Shown here in pieces: positions 1 to 10,836 of a stretch of 64,000 bases of DNA. Origin of the DNA: Actinomycetes bacterium (lineage in GTDB: Bacteria; Actinomycetota; Acidimicrobiia; Acidimicrobiales; RAAP-2); NCBI GenBank assembly GCA_021778895.1, contig JAJYBR010000004.1:62001-126000 (forward strand), read 5' to 3'. How positions within the stretch are numbered: position 1 is the stretch's first letter; each line of letters opens with the position of its first letter. The position numbers and the translations under genes were made by a program. The notes beneath the pieces were generated by a model that worked only from the letters and a program-made list of their open reading frames with translations, had not been told where the DNA came from and did no database searches.

Positions 1-32
1 ACAGCGCGGCCGGCCACGGAGGCGATGCGCAT
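1..32 (-). CDS. Start of a fumarylacetoacetate hydrolase-like gene (partial)
   Basis: Only the first ten codons are inside the window, reading MRIASVAGRA. This opening is typical of bacterial FAH-family hydrolases, but ten residues cannot prove the family. The start is well supported: an AGGAG ribosome binding site lies just upstream (reverse complement of about 35-41), and a TAAACT -10 box sits at 61-66. The gene is divergent from the Old Yellow Enzyme gene. Confidence 0.45.
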   Translation of the reverse strand, partial: MRIASVAGRA

Positions 33-60
33 GGCTACTCCTTGTCGCGAGTGTTGGACG

Positions 61-66
61 AGTTTA
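61..66 (-). promoter_or_regulatory. -10 box (TAAACT) for the FAH-like gene
   Basis: TAAACT reads on the minus strand about 28 nt upstream of the ATG at position 32. It fits the TANNNT pattern seen before many genes in this window. No clear -35 is visible. Confidence 0.4.
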
Positions 67-94
67 CCGAGGTGACCGACCCCCTTCGTGGCGC

Positions 95-107
95 GGGTAC
101 GCTACCC
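95..107 (+). promoter_or_regulatory. Inverted repeat over the -10 box of the OYE gene
   Basis: GGGTA-CGC-TACCC is a perfect 5+3+5 inverted repeat. It contains a TACGCT -10-like hexamer at 98-103, twenty bases before the ATG at 123. A repressor bound here would block the promoter; this is inference. Confidence 0.35.
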
Positions 108-122
108 CCTCTGGAGGTTGTG

Positions 123-1187
123 ATGTCTGCCCTATTTCGTTCCCTGCGCTTGCGTTCCCTGGAGATCCCGAACCGCTGCTGGGTCAGCCCGATGTGCCAG
201 TATTCGGCCGAGGACGGCGTCGTGGGCGCCTGGCACCGCATGCATCTGGGAGTGTTCGCCACCGGAGGCGCGGGCCTGATCATGGCCGAGGCGACGGGCA
301 TCGTGCCCGAGGGGCGCATCTCGATCTCGTGCCCGGGCCTGTGGAACGACGCGCAGGTCGCCGCGTGGCGTGACGTCGTGGACTTCGTGCACGCCCAGGG
401 CACGCTCATCGGCGTGCAGCTGTCCCACGCGGGCCGCAAGGGCTCCACCATGGCGCCGTGGGTCGACCACCTCATCGCCTCGCCCGCCGAGGGTGGGTGG
501 ACCACGGTCGCACCGAGCGCCGTCCCCTTCGGCACCTACCCGACGCCGCGGGCCCTCACCATCGAGGAACTCGACGAGCTGGTGGCCGCCTTCGCCGCCG
601 CGGCCCGCCGGGCCCTCGCGGCCGGCTTCGACTTGGTCGAGCTGCACGCGGCGCACGGCTACTTGCTGCACCAGTTCCTCTCGCCCGTGTCCAACCAGCG
701 CGACGACGAGTACGGCGGCAACCTCGGGAACCGCGCCCGCCTGCTGGTGCGCGCGGTGGACGCGGTGCGCGAGGCCATCGGCCCCGACGTGCCCCTCTTG
801 GTGCGCGTGTCGGCGACCGACTGGGTCGAGGGTGGCCTCGACGTAGAGCAGGTCGAGCAAGTCGGTCTCTGGCTCGGTGAGCACGGTGTCGACCTCATCG
901 ACGTGTCGAGCGGGGGCAACGTCGCCGACGCGCGGATCCCGGTCGGCCCGGGCTACCAGGTACCCTTCGCCGAGGGCGTGCGACAGGTGAGCGGCGTCCC
1001 CACCAGCGCCGTCGGCCTGATCACCGAGCCCGCGCAGGCCGAGGAGATCGTGGCCAGCGGCCGGGCCGACGCTGTGATGCTGGCCCGGGCCTTCCTGCGC
1101 AACCCGCGCTGGGCCCTCGGGGCCGCCGAGGCGCTCGGCGAGCGGATCGACTGGCCGAGCCAGCTGGAGCGCGCGCGCTCCTTGTAG
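123..1187 (+). CDS. Old Yellow Enzyme family NADH:flavin oxidoreductase (YqjM type)
   Basis: A 354-residue FMN-dependent ene-reductase-like protein forming one TIM barrel. Near the N terminus PMCQYS (Cys25, Tyr27) matches the flavin-tuning Cys and Tyr of YqjM-class enzymes. ELHAAHGYLLHQFLSP followed by NQRDDEYGG is the family signature around the substrate-binding region. The ATG at 123 is preferred over an upstream TTG at 42 because GGAGG lies at 113-117 and homologues begin near this point. Family members reduce alpha,beta-unsaturated carbonyls; the natural substrate cannot be read from sequence. It is divergent from the FAH-like gene, which may suggest a shared catabolic theme. Confidence 0.88.
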   Translation: MSALFRSLRLRSLEIPNRCWVSPMCQYSAEDGVVGAWHRMHLGVFATGGAGLIMAEATGIVPEGRISISCPGLWNDAQVAAWRDVVDFVHAQGTLIGVQLSHAGRKGSTMAPWVDHLIASPAEGGWTTVAPSAVPFGTYPTPRALTIEELDELVAAFAAAARRALAAGFDLVELHAAHGYLLHQFLSPVSNQRDDEYGGNLGNRARLLVRAVDAVREAIGPDVPLLVRVSATDWVEGGLDVEQVEQVGLWLGEHGVDLIDVSSGGNVADARIPVGPGYQVPFAEGVRQVSGVPTSAVGLITEPAQAEEIVASGRADAVMLARAFLRNPRWALGAAEALGERIDWPSQLERARSL

Positions 1188-1204
1188 GCCCGCGGGGCCC
1201 CCGG

Positions 1205-1210
1205 TAGCAT
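1205..1210 (+). promoter_or_regulatory. -10 box (TAGCAT) for the FAD oxidoreductase leader
   Basis: TAGCAT fits the local TANNNT pattern and lies about 95 bases before the ATG at 1306. This would give a leader of roughly 90 nt containing the two hairpins described next. Confidence 0.35.
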
Positions 1211-1223
1211 GGGGTCAGAGGCT

Positions 1224-1301
1224 GGTGGACACTGGCGTTCACCCGGGCACCGGGTGAAAGAGGCAGTTCCTAGAGAGGGTGAGTCCAACCGCAGGTTGGA
1301 G
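1224..1301 (+). promoter_or_regulatory. Structured 5' leader with a Shine-Dalgarno-sequestering hairpin
   Basis: Three elements are visible. A 9-bp hairpin with GCA loop spans 1238-1258 (arms TTCACCCGG and CCGGGTGAA). A 7-bp hairpin with the same GCA loop spans 1284-1300 (TCCAACC and GGTTGGA), and its 3' arm holds the ribosome binding site GGAG (1298-1301). GGTGGAC at 1224-1230 can pair with GTCCAACC at 1283-1290, with one bulged A, which would free the ribosome binding site. Two mutually exclusive folds around the site resemble a translational riboswitch. No known class is matched with confidence. Confidence 0.5.
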
Positions 1302-1305
1302 CGTC

Positions 1306-2718
1306 ATGGACCACAAGAGTCCGTCAGTCCTTCGTCACCTGGCCGATGTGCAGCCCCAACTGTGGTGGCTCGACAGCGATCCCCTGGAACCCGAGTCGCA
1401 CTCGGCCCTGATCGGCGAGATCGGTGCCGACCTGTGCGTCGTCGGTGCCGGCTACACCGGGCTGTGGACCGCGCTGATCGCCAAGGAGCGCGATCCGGAG
1501 CGTCAGGTCGTCGTGCTCGAGCAGTACGAGACCGGCGCCGGTGCCTCGGGCCGCAACGGCGGCTTCTGCTCGTACTCGCTGACCCACGGGTTCAGCAACG
1601 GTCGGCGCCGCTTCCCCGACGAGATGGAGACGATCGAGCGGCTCGGTCGCGAGAACTTGAACGCCATCGAGGAGACGATCGCTCGCTACGGGATCGAGTG
1701 CGACTGGGAACGCACCGGTGAGCTGCGCGCGGCCCTCGAGCCCTGGCAGATGCGCGACATGGAAGAGGAGGCCGCCCGGCGCAACGAGATGGGCGACCAC
1801 GTGGAGGTCCTGAGCGCCGAGAAGATCCGCGCGCGCGTCAACTCGCCGACCTACTGCGGAGGCATCTACGACGCCGACGGCACGGCCCTCGTGGACCCGG
1901 CCCGACTGGTGTGGGGACTCGAGCGTGCGTGCCTGAGCCTGGGCGTGCAGATCTTCGAGAACTCCAAGGTCGAGTGGCTTGAGGAGGTCGATGACGCCAT
2001 GCGCGTCCACACCCCCTACGGCGCCGTGACCGCTCCGCGCGTGGCCCTGGCCACCAACGTCTTCCCCTCCCTGCTGCACTCGGTGCGCAAGTACGTAGTG
2101 CCGGTGTACGACTACCAGCTGGTCACCGAGCCCCTCACCGACGAGCAGATCGCCCGGATCGGCTGGGCCGGCCGCGAGGGCGTCTCAGATGCCGGCAACC
2201 GCTTCCACTACTACCGCCTGACCGCGGACCGCAGCATCGTTTGGGGCGGGTGGGACGCCGTCTACAACCTGTGGGGCCGGGTGCGGCGCGAGCCCGAGTT
2301 CAATGCCGAGACCTACGCGACGCTGGCCAGCCACTTCCTGACGACGTTCCCCCAGCTGGCCGACGTCCGCTTCACCCACGCCTGGGGCGGGGCAATCGAC
2401 ACCTGCACGCGGTTCTCGCCGTTCTGGGGCACGGCCCACGACGGGAAGGTCGCCTACGCGATCGGCTACACCGGCCTCGGGGTGGGTGCGTCGCGCTTCG
2501 GTGCGGCGACGATGCTCGACCTGCTCGACGGGCTCGAGACCGAGCGCACGGGCCTGGCCATGGTGCGCCGGCGTCCGCTGCCCTTCCCGCCCGAGCCGCT
2601 GCGCTGGATCCTGATCCGCCTGACGCAGGCCGCCATCCGCCGCGCCGACGAGCACCAGGGCCGACGCAACCTCTGGCTGCGCCTGCTCGACCTGTTCGGC
2701 GTGGGCTTCGACTCCTGA
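1306..2718 (+). CDS. FAD-dependent oxidoreductase, DAO / gamma-glutamylputrescine oxidase-like
   Basis: A 470-residue flavoprotein of the D-amino-acid-oxidase fold. The Rossmann motif GAGYTG is at residues 47-52 and the ribose-binding acidic residue is Glu72 (VVVLEQ). The SGRNGGFC stretch around residues 81-88 is typical of the PuuB/YurR-like branch, which oxidises amines or amino acids. The ATG at 1306 has GGAG four bases upstream; an earlier in-frame GTG (1279) has no usable ribosome binding site. The exact substrate is unknown. The structured leader suggests control by a metabolite. The last 17 coding bases form the left arm of a terminator shared with acs. Confidence 0.8.
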   Translation: MDHKSPSVLRHLADVQPQLWWLDSDPLEPESHSALIGEIGADLCVVGAGYTGLWTALIAKERDPERQVVVLEQYETGAGASGRNGGFCSYSLTHGFSNGRRRFPDEMETIERLGRENLNAIEETIARYGIECDWERTGELRAALEPWQMRDMEEEAARRNEMGDHVEVLSAEKIRARVNSPTYCGGIYDADGTALVDPARLVWGLERACLSLGVQIFENSKVEWLEEVDDAMRVHTPYGAVTAPRVALATNVFPSLLHSVRKYVVPVYDYQLVTEPLTDEQIARIGWAGREGVSDAGNRFHYYRLTADRSIVWGGWDAVYNLWGRVRREPEFNAETYATLASHFLTTFPQLADVRFTHAWGGAIDTCTRFSPFWGTAHDGKVAYAIGYTGLGVGASRFGAATMLDLLDGLETERTGLAMVRRRPLPFPPEPLRWILIRLTQAAIRRADEHQGRRNLWLRLLDLFGVGFDS

Positions 2719-2744
2719 CCGATTAGCCAGGAGTCGAAGCCCAC
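2701..2744. terminator. Bidirectional terminator hairpin overlapping the oxidoreductase 3' end
   Basis: A perfect 17-bp inverted repeat: 2701-2717 pairs with 2728-2744 around a 10-base loop. The left arm is the final coding sequence of the oxidoreductase (VGFDS then the stop), and the right arm ends five bases before the acs stop. It serves both convergent genes. Confidence 0.75.
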
Positions 2745-2748
2745 CCGG

Positions 2749-4716
<1,968 letters not shown>

Positions 4717-4823
4717 GGATCCCCCAGTTGGAATGAAGTTGGTTGTTGAGGTTGTGTTGCTTACTGCATGAATTGGTTCGGATGATTCCGTTGTGCGCAC
4801 ACTAGGACGCCAGTCCCCAGAAT

Positions 4824-4862
4824 GCCAACAGCGCCCGAGCTGAAAGCCCGGGCGCTGTTGGC
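4824..4862 (-). terminator. Terminator hairpin after the acetate transporter gene
   Basis: A perfect 14-bp stem (4824-4837 with 4849-4862) around an 11-base loop in which GCT and AGC can pair further. It lies 38 bases downstream of the satP stop and 107 bases upstream of the acs start, so acs probably has its own promoter. No T-run follows. Confidence 0.6.
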
Positions 4863-4899
4863 GGTTGGGTCCGGTGGCAAGCCACCAGTGCCCAGTACC

Positions 4900-5457
4900 T
4901 TAGCCGCGCGGACCGACCGGAAGCACGACCTTCTTGAAGGTGTCGTTGATGACGCCCGCAGCCGATGCGTACCAAGCGGCCAGCGCTGTGATGATGCCCA
5001 GCCATCCGCCGATCTTCACCATGCCGACGTGGCCGGCGCCCCAGTTACCGATTGTCAGGAAGATGAACGTTGCCGTCAGGAACACGAAGATCGTGATCAG
5101 AGCGTTGTTCAACTTGAACGAGGCGATCAGCATGTAGGCGGTGAAGATGGTCCAGCACAGAAGGAAGACGCCCAGCGAGCTGGCGGCCTTCTGGAAGTTC
5201 AGCAAGGCGTACACGGATAGCCAGAACGCACCGTACGAACTGAACGCGAGCGCGCCAAAGGTGTTCTTGCGCACGAACTCCCACATCCCGGCGAACAACT
5301 GCGTCAACCCGCCGTAGAACAGCGCCATTGAAACTGCCGCGCTGGCTCCTGCTGCGCCCCACAGGTGCGCGTTAGCACTACTTAGCGCGAACGTCGTGGT
5401 GGCGAACGCTGCCAAGCCGAGCGGGCCCGGGTCAGCAACCTTGTGTTCGTCTGCCAT
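4900..5457 (-). CDS. satP: Acetate uptake transporter, GPR1/FUN34/YaaH (SatP) family
   Basis: A 185-residue protein with six hydrophobic helices, the usual size for the AceTr family. The N-terminal DPGPLGLAAFATTTFALSS matches the family signature (normally NPAPLGLxAFGxTT). It imports acetate, and succinate in some species, across the cytoplasmic membrane. The downstream acs gene on the same strand would activate the acetate. The ribosome binding site is an unusual GGGGG seven bases upstream, similar to that of acs. A palindrome about 110 bases upstream may be an operator. Confidence 0.88.
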   Translation of the reverse strand: MADEHKVADPGPLGLAAFATTTFALSSANAHLWGAAGASAAVSMALFYGGLTQLFAGMWEFVRKNTFGALAFSSYGAFWLSVYALLNFQKAASSLGVFLLCWTIFTAYMLIASFKLNNALITIFVFLTATFIFLTIGNWGAGHVGMVKIGGWLGIITALAAWYASAAGVINDTFKKVVLPVGPRG

Positions 5458-5485
5458 GGATTAACCCCCAATTTGTTTTCACGGC

Positions 5486-5508
5486 GAGCCGCCAGGTCTT
5501 GGCGGCTC
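5486..5508 (-). promoter_or_regulatory. Hairpin in the satP 5' leader
   Basis: A perfect 9-bp stem, GAGCCGCCA (5486-5494) with TGGCGGCTC (5500-5508), and a 5-base loop, about 30 bases upstream of the satP start. It may stabilise the leader or act in attenuation. Confidence 0.35.
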
Positions 5509-5564
5509 ACCTAGTCATTTATCACCGGGTCCCCCACCCGCTCGGTCTTTGCGGTGGCCCACAC

Positions 5565-5582
5565 TCGTGAACTTGTTCACGA
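5565..5582. promoter_or_regulatory. Palindromic operator candidate upstream of satP
   Basis: TCGTGAAC-TT-GTTCACGA is a perfect 8+2+8 inverted repeat, 108 bases upstream of the satP start. Its size and symmetry fit a dimeric repressor or activator site. The regulator is not identifiable here. Confidence 0.45.
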
Positions 5583-5648
5583 CCAAGAAACCTGGTCATA
5601 GGTGAAATTAGGGTCTAAAGTCCTACGGCCCAGAACTTTGCCGGACTT

Positions 5649-5666
5649 CGCGGTCAGTTGACCGCG
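5649..5666 (-). terminator. Hairpin overlapping the trpA stop codon
   Basis: CGCGGTC (5649-5655) pairs with GACCGCG (5660-5666) around a 4-base loop. The trpA stop codon (5654-5656) lies in the stem-loop. It is a short candidate terminator of the trpCFBA operon. Confidence 0.4.
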
Positions 5667-6410
5667 GCGCGAAAGGCCGCAGCGACCGACTCGAGTCCCG
5701 CGGGGTCGTCATCGCCGAGCACCTGGGCGACGAGGGCCGAGCCGACGATCGCTCCGTCGGCGACGGCGACCGCGGCGGCGGCGTCGGCGGGCGTCGAGAT
5801 CCCGATCCCGACGTAGACCGGCGTGTCCACGGCGGCCCGGATGGCGGCCACGACGCGGGGTGCGACTCCGGCATCGTCGGACCGTCCCGTCACCGCCATG
5901 CGCGCGGTCGCGTAGACGAATCCTTGGCTGGCCCTCGCCACGCGCGCCGCCCGTTCGGGGGGCGTCGCGGGCGCGACGAGGAGCACCGTCGCCAGGCCCG
6001 CGGCCGCACTGGCCTCGCGCCACGGCTCGAGCTCCTCTAAGGGCAGGTCGGGAACGATGGTGCCACCGATGCCCGCGTCGCCCAGGACCGTCGCGGCCCG
6101 CTCGAGGCCGAGGTGGTACAGGACGTTGTAGTAGGTCATCGCGATGAGGGGCACGCCGAGGTCGCGCCCGGCCAGGGCGTGGGCCGCGGTCTCGAGGGTC
6201 GTCCCGGCGGCCAGCGCCCGCAGCGCCGCCTCCTGGATCACCGGGCCGTCCATCATGGGATCCGAGAACGGCAGTCCGATCTCGAGGGCGTCGGCGCCCG
6301 CGGCCACCAGGGCGTCGAGGTGGTCGAGCCAACGCGGGCTGGCACCCGCCATCTGGTAGGGGACGAAGGCCCGGTGGCGCTCACGCACCGCGCGTAGCCG
6401 CACCTCCAGC

Positions 6411-6418
<8 letters not shown>
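5654..6418 (-). CDS. trpA: Tryptophan synthase alpha chain
   Basis: Cleaves indole-3-glycerol phosphate to indole and glyceraldehyde 3-phosphate; the indole passes to the beta chain. The 254-residue TIM barrel is normal in length. Catalytic acidic residues are Glu46 ([11 protein letters not shown]) and Asp57 (MMDGP). The C-terminal phosphate-binding part includes GIGISTP and GAIVGSALV. The ATG at 6418 lies within the end of trpB, overlapping by 8 nt, so the two subunits are probably made at coupled rates. Last gene of the trpC-F-B-A operon. Confidence 0.96.
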
Positions 6419-7588
<1,170 letters not shown>

Positions 7589-7592
<4 letters not shown>

Positions 7593-8227
7593 GAGCGCTC
7601 CGCCAGTCCCGCGCGTGCCGCGTCGACGAAGGCGTGGACCCGGGCCACGTCCTTGACCCCCGGGCTCGCCTCGACCCCGCTCGACACGTCGACGCCCCAC
7701 ACCCAGGGCAGGGCCGCAATCTCGCGCACCGAGCTCGAGGTCAGACCGCCCGCGGCGATGAGGGGACGGTTCCAGGGCCGCGACGTCGCCGCGCCGAAGT
7801 CGTGGGCCTCGCCGCTGCCCGGCCGGGCGCCATCGAGGAGGATCGCGTCGAAGGGCTCCTCGTCGAGGTCTTCGACCGACGGATCGCTGGCCGCGATGGC
7901 GCGCACGACCACGCGTCCGGCCGCACGCAGCTCGTCGAGCAGCGCGAGAGACGGCGGGTCGTGGAGCTGGACCGCGCGCGGCTGGACCAGCTCGGTGAGA
8001 GCCGCGATCTGTTCGGGCTCGACGTCGCGGTAGACCGCGACGCTGAGGGCCCGCTCCCCCACTTGGGCGACCAGCGTGGCCGCCAGCTCGGGGGTGAGGC
8101 GCCGGGTCGAGGGCGCGAGAACCAGTCCGATCGCCGTGGCCCCGGCGCCGAGGGCCATCTCGACGTCCAGGGCGCGCGTGATCCCGCAGATCTTGATCAG
8201 GGAGGGCCCGAGGCCGGCGTCAGCCAC
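7589..8227 (-). CDS. trpF: Phosphoribosylanthranilate isomerase
   Basis: Catalyses the Amadori rearrangement of phosphoribosylanthranilate to CdRP, the step between TrpD and TrpC. 212 residues forming a small TIM barrel. The KICGIT motif carries the catalytic Cys14, and [10 protein letters not shown] holds the catalytic Asp and phosphate loop. The GTG start overlaps the trpC stop by 8 nt. It is the third enzyme of the pathway and sits in pathway context. Confidence 0.93.
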
Positions 8228-9008
8228 GAGGGACCCTCGCGATGCCCGTGAGCGCCCGGACCGCGTCGACCCGACTGGAGGCGGTCACGACGCTCTCGCC
8301 CACCAGGACGGCATCGACGCCCGCCGCGGCGAGTGCCGCCACGTCGTCGCGTCCCCGGATCCCCGACTCGCCGACCAGGACCACCGCGGGATCGACCCGG
8401 CGGGCCAAGGCGGCGGCGCGCTCGGTGTCCACGTCGAAGGTGTGCAGGTCGCGCTGGTTGATGCCGACCAGGTCGGCCCCGGCATCGAGCGCTCGGGCGA
8501 GCTCGTCGGCGTCGTGCACCTCGACCAGCGGGTCGAGGCCGACCTCGCGCGCCAGCGTGACCAACTGTGCGAGCTCGGCCGGGTCCAGGGCGGCGACGAT
8601 CAGGAGCACGCCGCTCGCGCCGAAGGCCGCGGCGTCGAGGACGTCGTTCGGGCTGACGGCGAAGTCCTTGCGCAAGAGGGGAACCTCGACGGCGGCGGCC
8701 ACCGCGCCCAGGTCGGCCAGGGATCCTCCGAAGAACTCCTCGTCGGTGAGGACCGAGATCGCGGCCGCTCCCCCGTCGCGGTACGCGCGGGCCACGACGG
8801 CCGGGTCGAGGTCGGCGGCCAGTGCGCCGCGCGAGGGCGAGCGGCGCTTCACCTCTGCGATGACGGCGACGCTGCTCGTGCGCAGGGCCGCCCGCAGGCG
8901 CGGCGTACGCGGCACGGTCGCTTCGCGGCGCGCCCGCCAGTCGCGCTCGTCGCTCGCGGCCCGACGGCGGTGCGCGACGACGATCTCCTCGAGATAGCGC
9001 GTCGCCAT
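8220..9008 (-). CDS. trpC: Indole-3-glycerol phosphate synthase
   Basis: Closes the indole ring from CdRP. 262 residues, the normal size for a monofunctional Trp[13 protein letters not shown] holds the catalytic Lys and phosphate site, LLRKDF the second catalytic Lys, and [11 protein letters not shown] and LVGESVV the C-terminal phosphate loops. The ATG at 9008 is supported by a TACCAT -10 box at 9015-9020 placed six bases upstream, which predicts a leaderless mRNA; there is no ribosome binding site. First gene of the trpCFBA operon and divergent from trpD. Confidence 0.95.
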   Translation of the reverse strand: MATRYLEEIVVAHRRRAASDERDWRARREATVPRTPRLRAALRTSSVAVIAEVKRRSPSRGALAADLDPAVVARAYRDGGAAAISVLTDEEFFGGSLADLGAVAAAVEVPLLRKDFAVSPNDVLDAAAFGASGVLLIVAALDPAELAQLVTLAREVGLDPLVEVHDADELARALDAGADLVGINQRDLHTFDVDTERAAALARRVDPAVVLVGESGIRGRDDVAALAAAGVDAVLVGESVVTASSRVDAVRALTGIARVPRG

Positions 9009-9014
9009 GCATGC

Positions 9015-9049
9015 ATGGTACTGGGGGTCCAGCGAGGCCCGAGTAGGGT
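9015..9049. promoter_or_regulatory. Back-to-back leaderless promoters of trpC and trpD
   Basis: Two TANNNT boxes face away from each other in a 47-bp gap. TACCAT (minus strand, 9015-9020) ends 6 nt before the trpC ATG. TAGGGT (plus strand, 9044-9049) ends 6 nt before the trpD ATG. Only 23 bases separate them, so the -35 regions must overlap and the two transcripts may compete or be co-regulated. Confidence 0.65.
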
Positions 9050-9055
9050 TGCTCC

Positions 9056-10117
9056 ATGACGAGCCCGGCCTCCTCGCCGCGCGCATCACTCGATGCGGCG
9101 AGCTTCAGTGCTCTGGTGCTCGCGCCCCTGGTGCGCCACCGCGACCTCGACCGCGAGTCCGCCCGACAAGCCCTCGCGGCGATCCTGCGCGGCGAGGTCG
9201 AGGCGATCCACATCGCGGCGTTCCTGACGGCCCTGACCGCGAAGGGTGAGACTCCCGAGGAGATGACCGGCTTCGTCGATGCCATGGTCGCGGCCGCGAC
9301 GACGTTCGAGCTCGAGGCCGACGCCCTCGACATCGTGGGCACCGGCGGGGACCAGCTGCACACCGTCAACCTGTCGACCATGGCCGCGCTGGCCGTGGCC
9401 GGGGTCGGGGTCCCGGTCGCCAAGCACGGCAATCGCGCCGCCTCCTCGTCGGTGGGCGCCGCCGACGTCCTCGAGGGTCTCGGGGTGCGCCTCGACGTCG
9501 CTCCGGCCACGATTCGCCGCTGCGTGCGCGAGGCCGGCATGGGCTTCATCTTCGCCCCCGTCTACCACCACGCCCTGGGCTACCTCACGCCGATCCGGCG
9601 CACCTTGAACTTCCGCACCATCTTCAACGTGCTGGGGCCGCTGGCCAACCCCGCCGGGGTCTCGCGACTGGTCGTCGGCGTGGCCCACCGCGACAACCTC
9701 GAGCCCATGGCGCAGGTGCTGCGCTCGCGCGGGATCACCAAGGCGATCCTGGTGTGCGCCGGCGACGGCATGGACGAGCTGACCCTTGGCGACGAGTCCG
9801 ACATCGTGACCGTCGACGCGGACGGCGTGCGCGTCGAGCGGCTCGACGCCGGTGGAGTCCTCGGCCGGCACCACAGCGTCGACGAGGTCCGCGGCGGCGA
9901 CATCGCTCACAACGTCGGGGTCGTCGAGAGGTTCCTCGGCGGCGCCGAGGACGCGGTCAGCGACGTCGCCCTGGCCAACGCCGCCCTCGCGCTGGTGGCG
10001 GCGGACCGGGTCGCCAGCCTGGCCGAGGGGTTCGAGCTGGCGCGCGACAGCGTGCGCAGCGGCAGCGCCGCGACGGTCCTCTCCCGCCTCGTCGAGCTGT
10101 CCAACGCCACCTCCTAG
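9056..10117 (+). CDS. trpD: Anthranilate phosphoribosyltransferase
   Basis: Transfers phosphoribose from PRPP to anthranilate, the step before TrpF. 353 residues. The PRPP/Mg loop GTGGD is at 95-99, [11 protein letters not shown] at about 122-130 is the second signature, and the Asp-Glu metal site lies near GDGMDELT. The ATG at 9056 follows a TAGGGT box by 6 nt and has no ribosome binding site, so a leaderless transcript is likely. It is divergent from the other trp genes; trpE and trpG are not in the window. Confidence 0.95.
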   Translation: MTSPASSPRASLDAASFSALVLAPLVRHRDLDRESARQALAAILRGEVEAIHIAAFLTALTAKGETPEEMTGFVDAMVAAATTFELEADALDIVGTGGDQLHTVNLSTMAALAVAGVGVPVAKHGNRAASSSVGAADVLEGLGVRLDVAPATIRRCVREAGMGFIFAPVYHHALGYLTPIRRTLNFRTIFNVLGPLANPAGVSRLVVGVAHRDNLEPMAQVLRSRGITKAILVCAGDGMDELTLGDESDIVTVDADGVRVERLDAGGVLGRHHSVDEVRGGDIAHNVGVVERFLGGAEDAVSDVALANAALALVAADRVASLAEGFELARDSVRSGSAATVLSRLVELSNATS

Positions 10118-10123
10118 GGAGGT
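10109..10123. terminator. Short hairpin with the trpD stop codon in its loop
   Basis: ACCTCC-TAG-GGAGGT: a 6-bp stem whose three-base loop is the trpD stop. It lies in the 6-bp gap to the convergent carbonic anhydrase-like gene. It is weak as a terminator by itself. Confidence 0.3.
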
Positions 10124-10639
10124 CTAGAGCGTGCGCAGCTCGCTCTGGTAGCGGCGCGCGTTGGCGACGTAGAGGGCGACGGCCTCCGCGATGGCGGCCT
10201 GGTCGCTGAGCCCCTCCTTGATGACGGCGGGTACCCCGACGGCGAGCGCCCCCGGGGGCACGACGCCACGGTTGCGCACGACGGCGCCGGCAGCGACCGT
10301 GGCGCCGGTGTGCACGTGGGCGTGGTGGAGGACAACCGACCCGCTGCCCACCAGGGCGCCGTCGTGGATGACGCAGCCCTCCAGGTGCACGATGTGCCCG
10401 ATGACGCAGTCGGCACCGACGACGGTCGGGAACTCGGCCACGGCGTGCACCACGGTCCCGTCCTGGATCGAGGTCCGCTCACCCACGAGGATCGTCCCGT
10501 AGTCGCCGCGCAGCACGGCCCCGGGCCACACCGAGGCCTGCGCACCCACGTGGACGTCGCCAATGACCACGGCGTCGGGGTGGATGAAGGCATCGGGGTG
10601 GATCGTGGGGACGCGGTCCCCCAGGGCGTACACGGCCAT
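10124..10639 (-). CDS. Gamma-class carbonic anhydrase-like / left-handed beta-helix protein
   Basis: 171 residues made of hexapeptide repeats (DAVVIGDVHVGAQASVWPG and following), the left-handed beta helix of the gamma carbonic anhydrase / YrdA / PaaY family, which works as a trimer. Metal ligands at two positions are visible, His65 (VVHAVAEF) and His82 (IGHIVHLEGC). The third canonical His position is Glu87 here, with His85 nearby, so zinc binding and carbonic anhydrase activity are uncertain. The ATG at 10639 has a strong GGAGGAG site. It is convergent with trpD. Confidence 0.85.
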   Translation of the reverse strand: MAVYALGDRVPTIHPDAFIHPDAVVIGDVHVGAQASVWPGAVLRGDYGTILVGERTSIQDGTVVHAVAEFPTVVGADCVIGHIVHLEGCVIHDGALVGSGSVVLHHAHVHTGATVAAGAVVRNRGVVPPGALAVGVPAVIKEGLSDQAAIAEAVALYVANARRYQSELRTL

Positions 10640-10653
10640 GACTCCTCCTCGGA

Positions 10654-10836
10654 CTAGTGGGCCAGCCAGGAAATTAACTGATAGAGCCGGTAGCCAAGAT
10701 AGATCACCGACGCCACCAGGAAGAACTTCCAGCGTAGGGGAATCGGCTCGCGGACCGGCGCCTCGACGGGACGGCCGCACACATCGCACACGTCGCCTTC
10801 GACGGGCCGATCACAGTGCTCGCACCACGTCGCCAT
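10654..10836 (-). CDS. Small double-CxxC zinc-ribbon protein with one membrane helix
   Basis: A 60-residue protein. The N terminus has CEHC and CDVC spaced to bind one zinc ion, and the C terminus has one hydrophobic helix (about residues 37-55, FFLVASVIYLGYRLYQLI). Its ATG overlaps the der stop by one base (TGATG), so it is probably co-translated with der. It was found by this coupling and by the clear Cys pairs. Function unknown; a tail-anchored zinc ribbon next to a ribosome-assembly GTPase is suggestive only. Confidence 0.7.
   Translation of the reverse strand: MATWCEHCDRPVEGDVCDVCGRPVEAPVREPIPLRWKFFLVASVIYLGYRLYQLISWLAH

Noticed and set aside
1224-1301. Assignment of the leader to the glnA glutamine riboswitch
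   Set aside because: CGTTCA and a GAGCG partner are present, but the conserved GGAAGTAGG and CCGAAGGAACG blocks are not.
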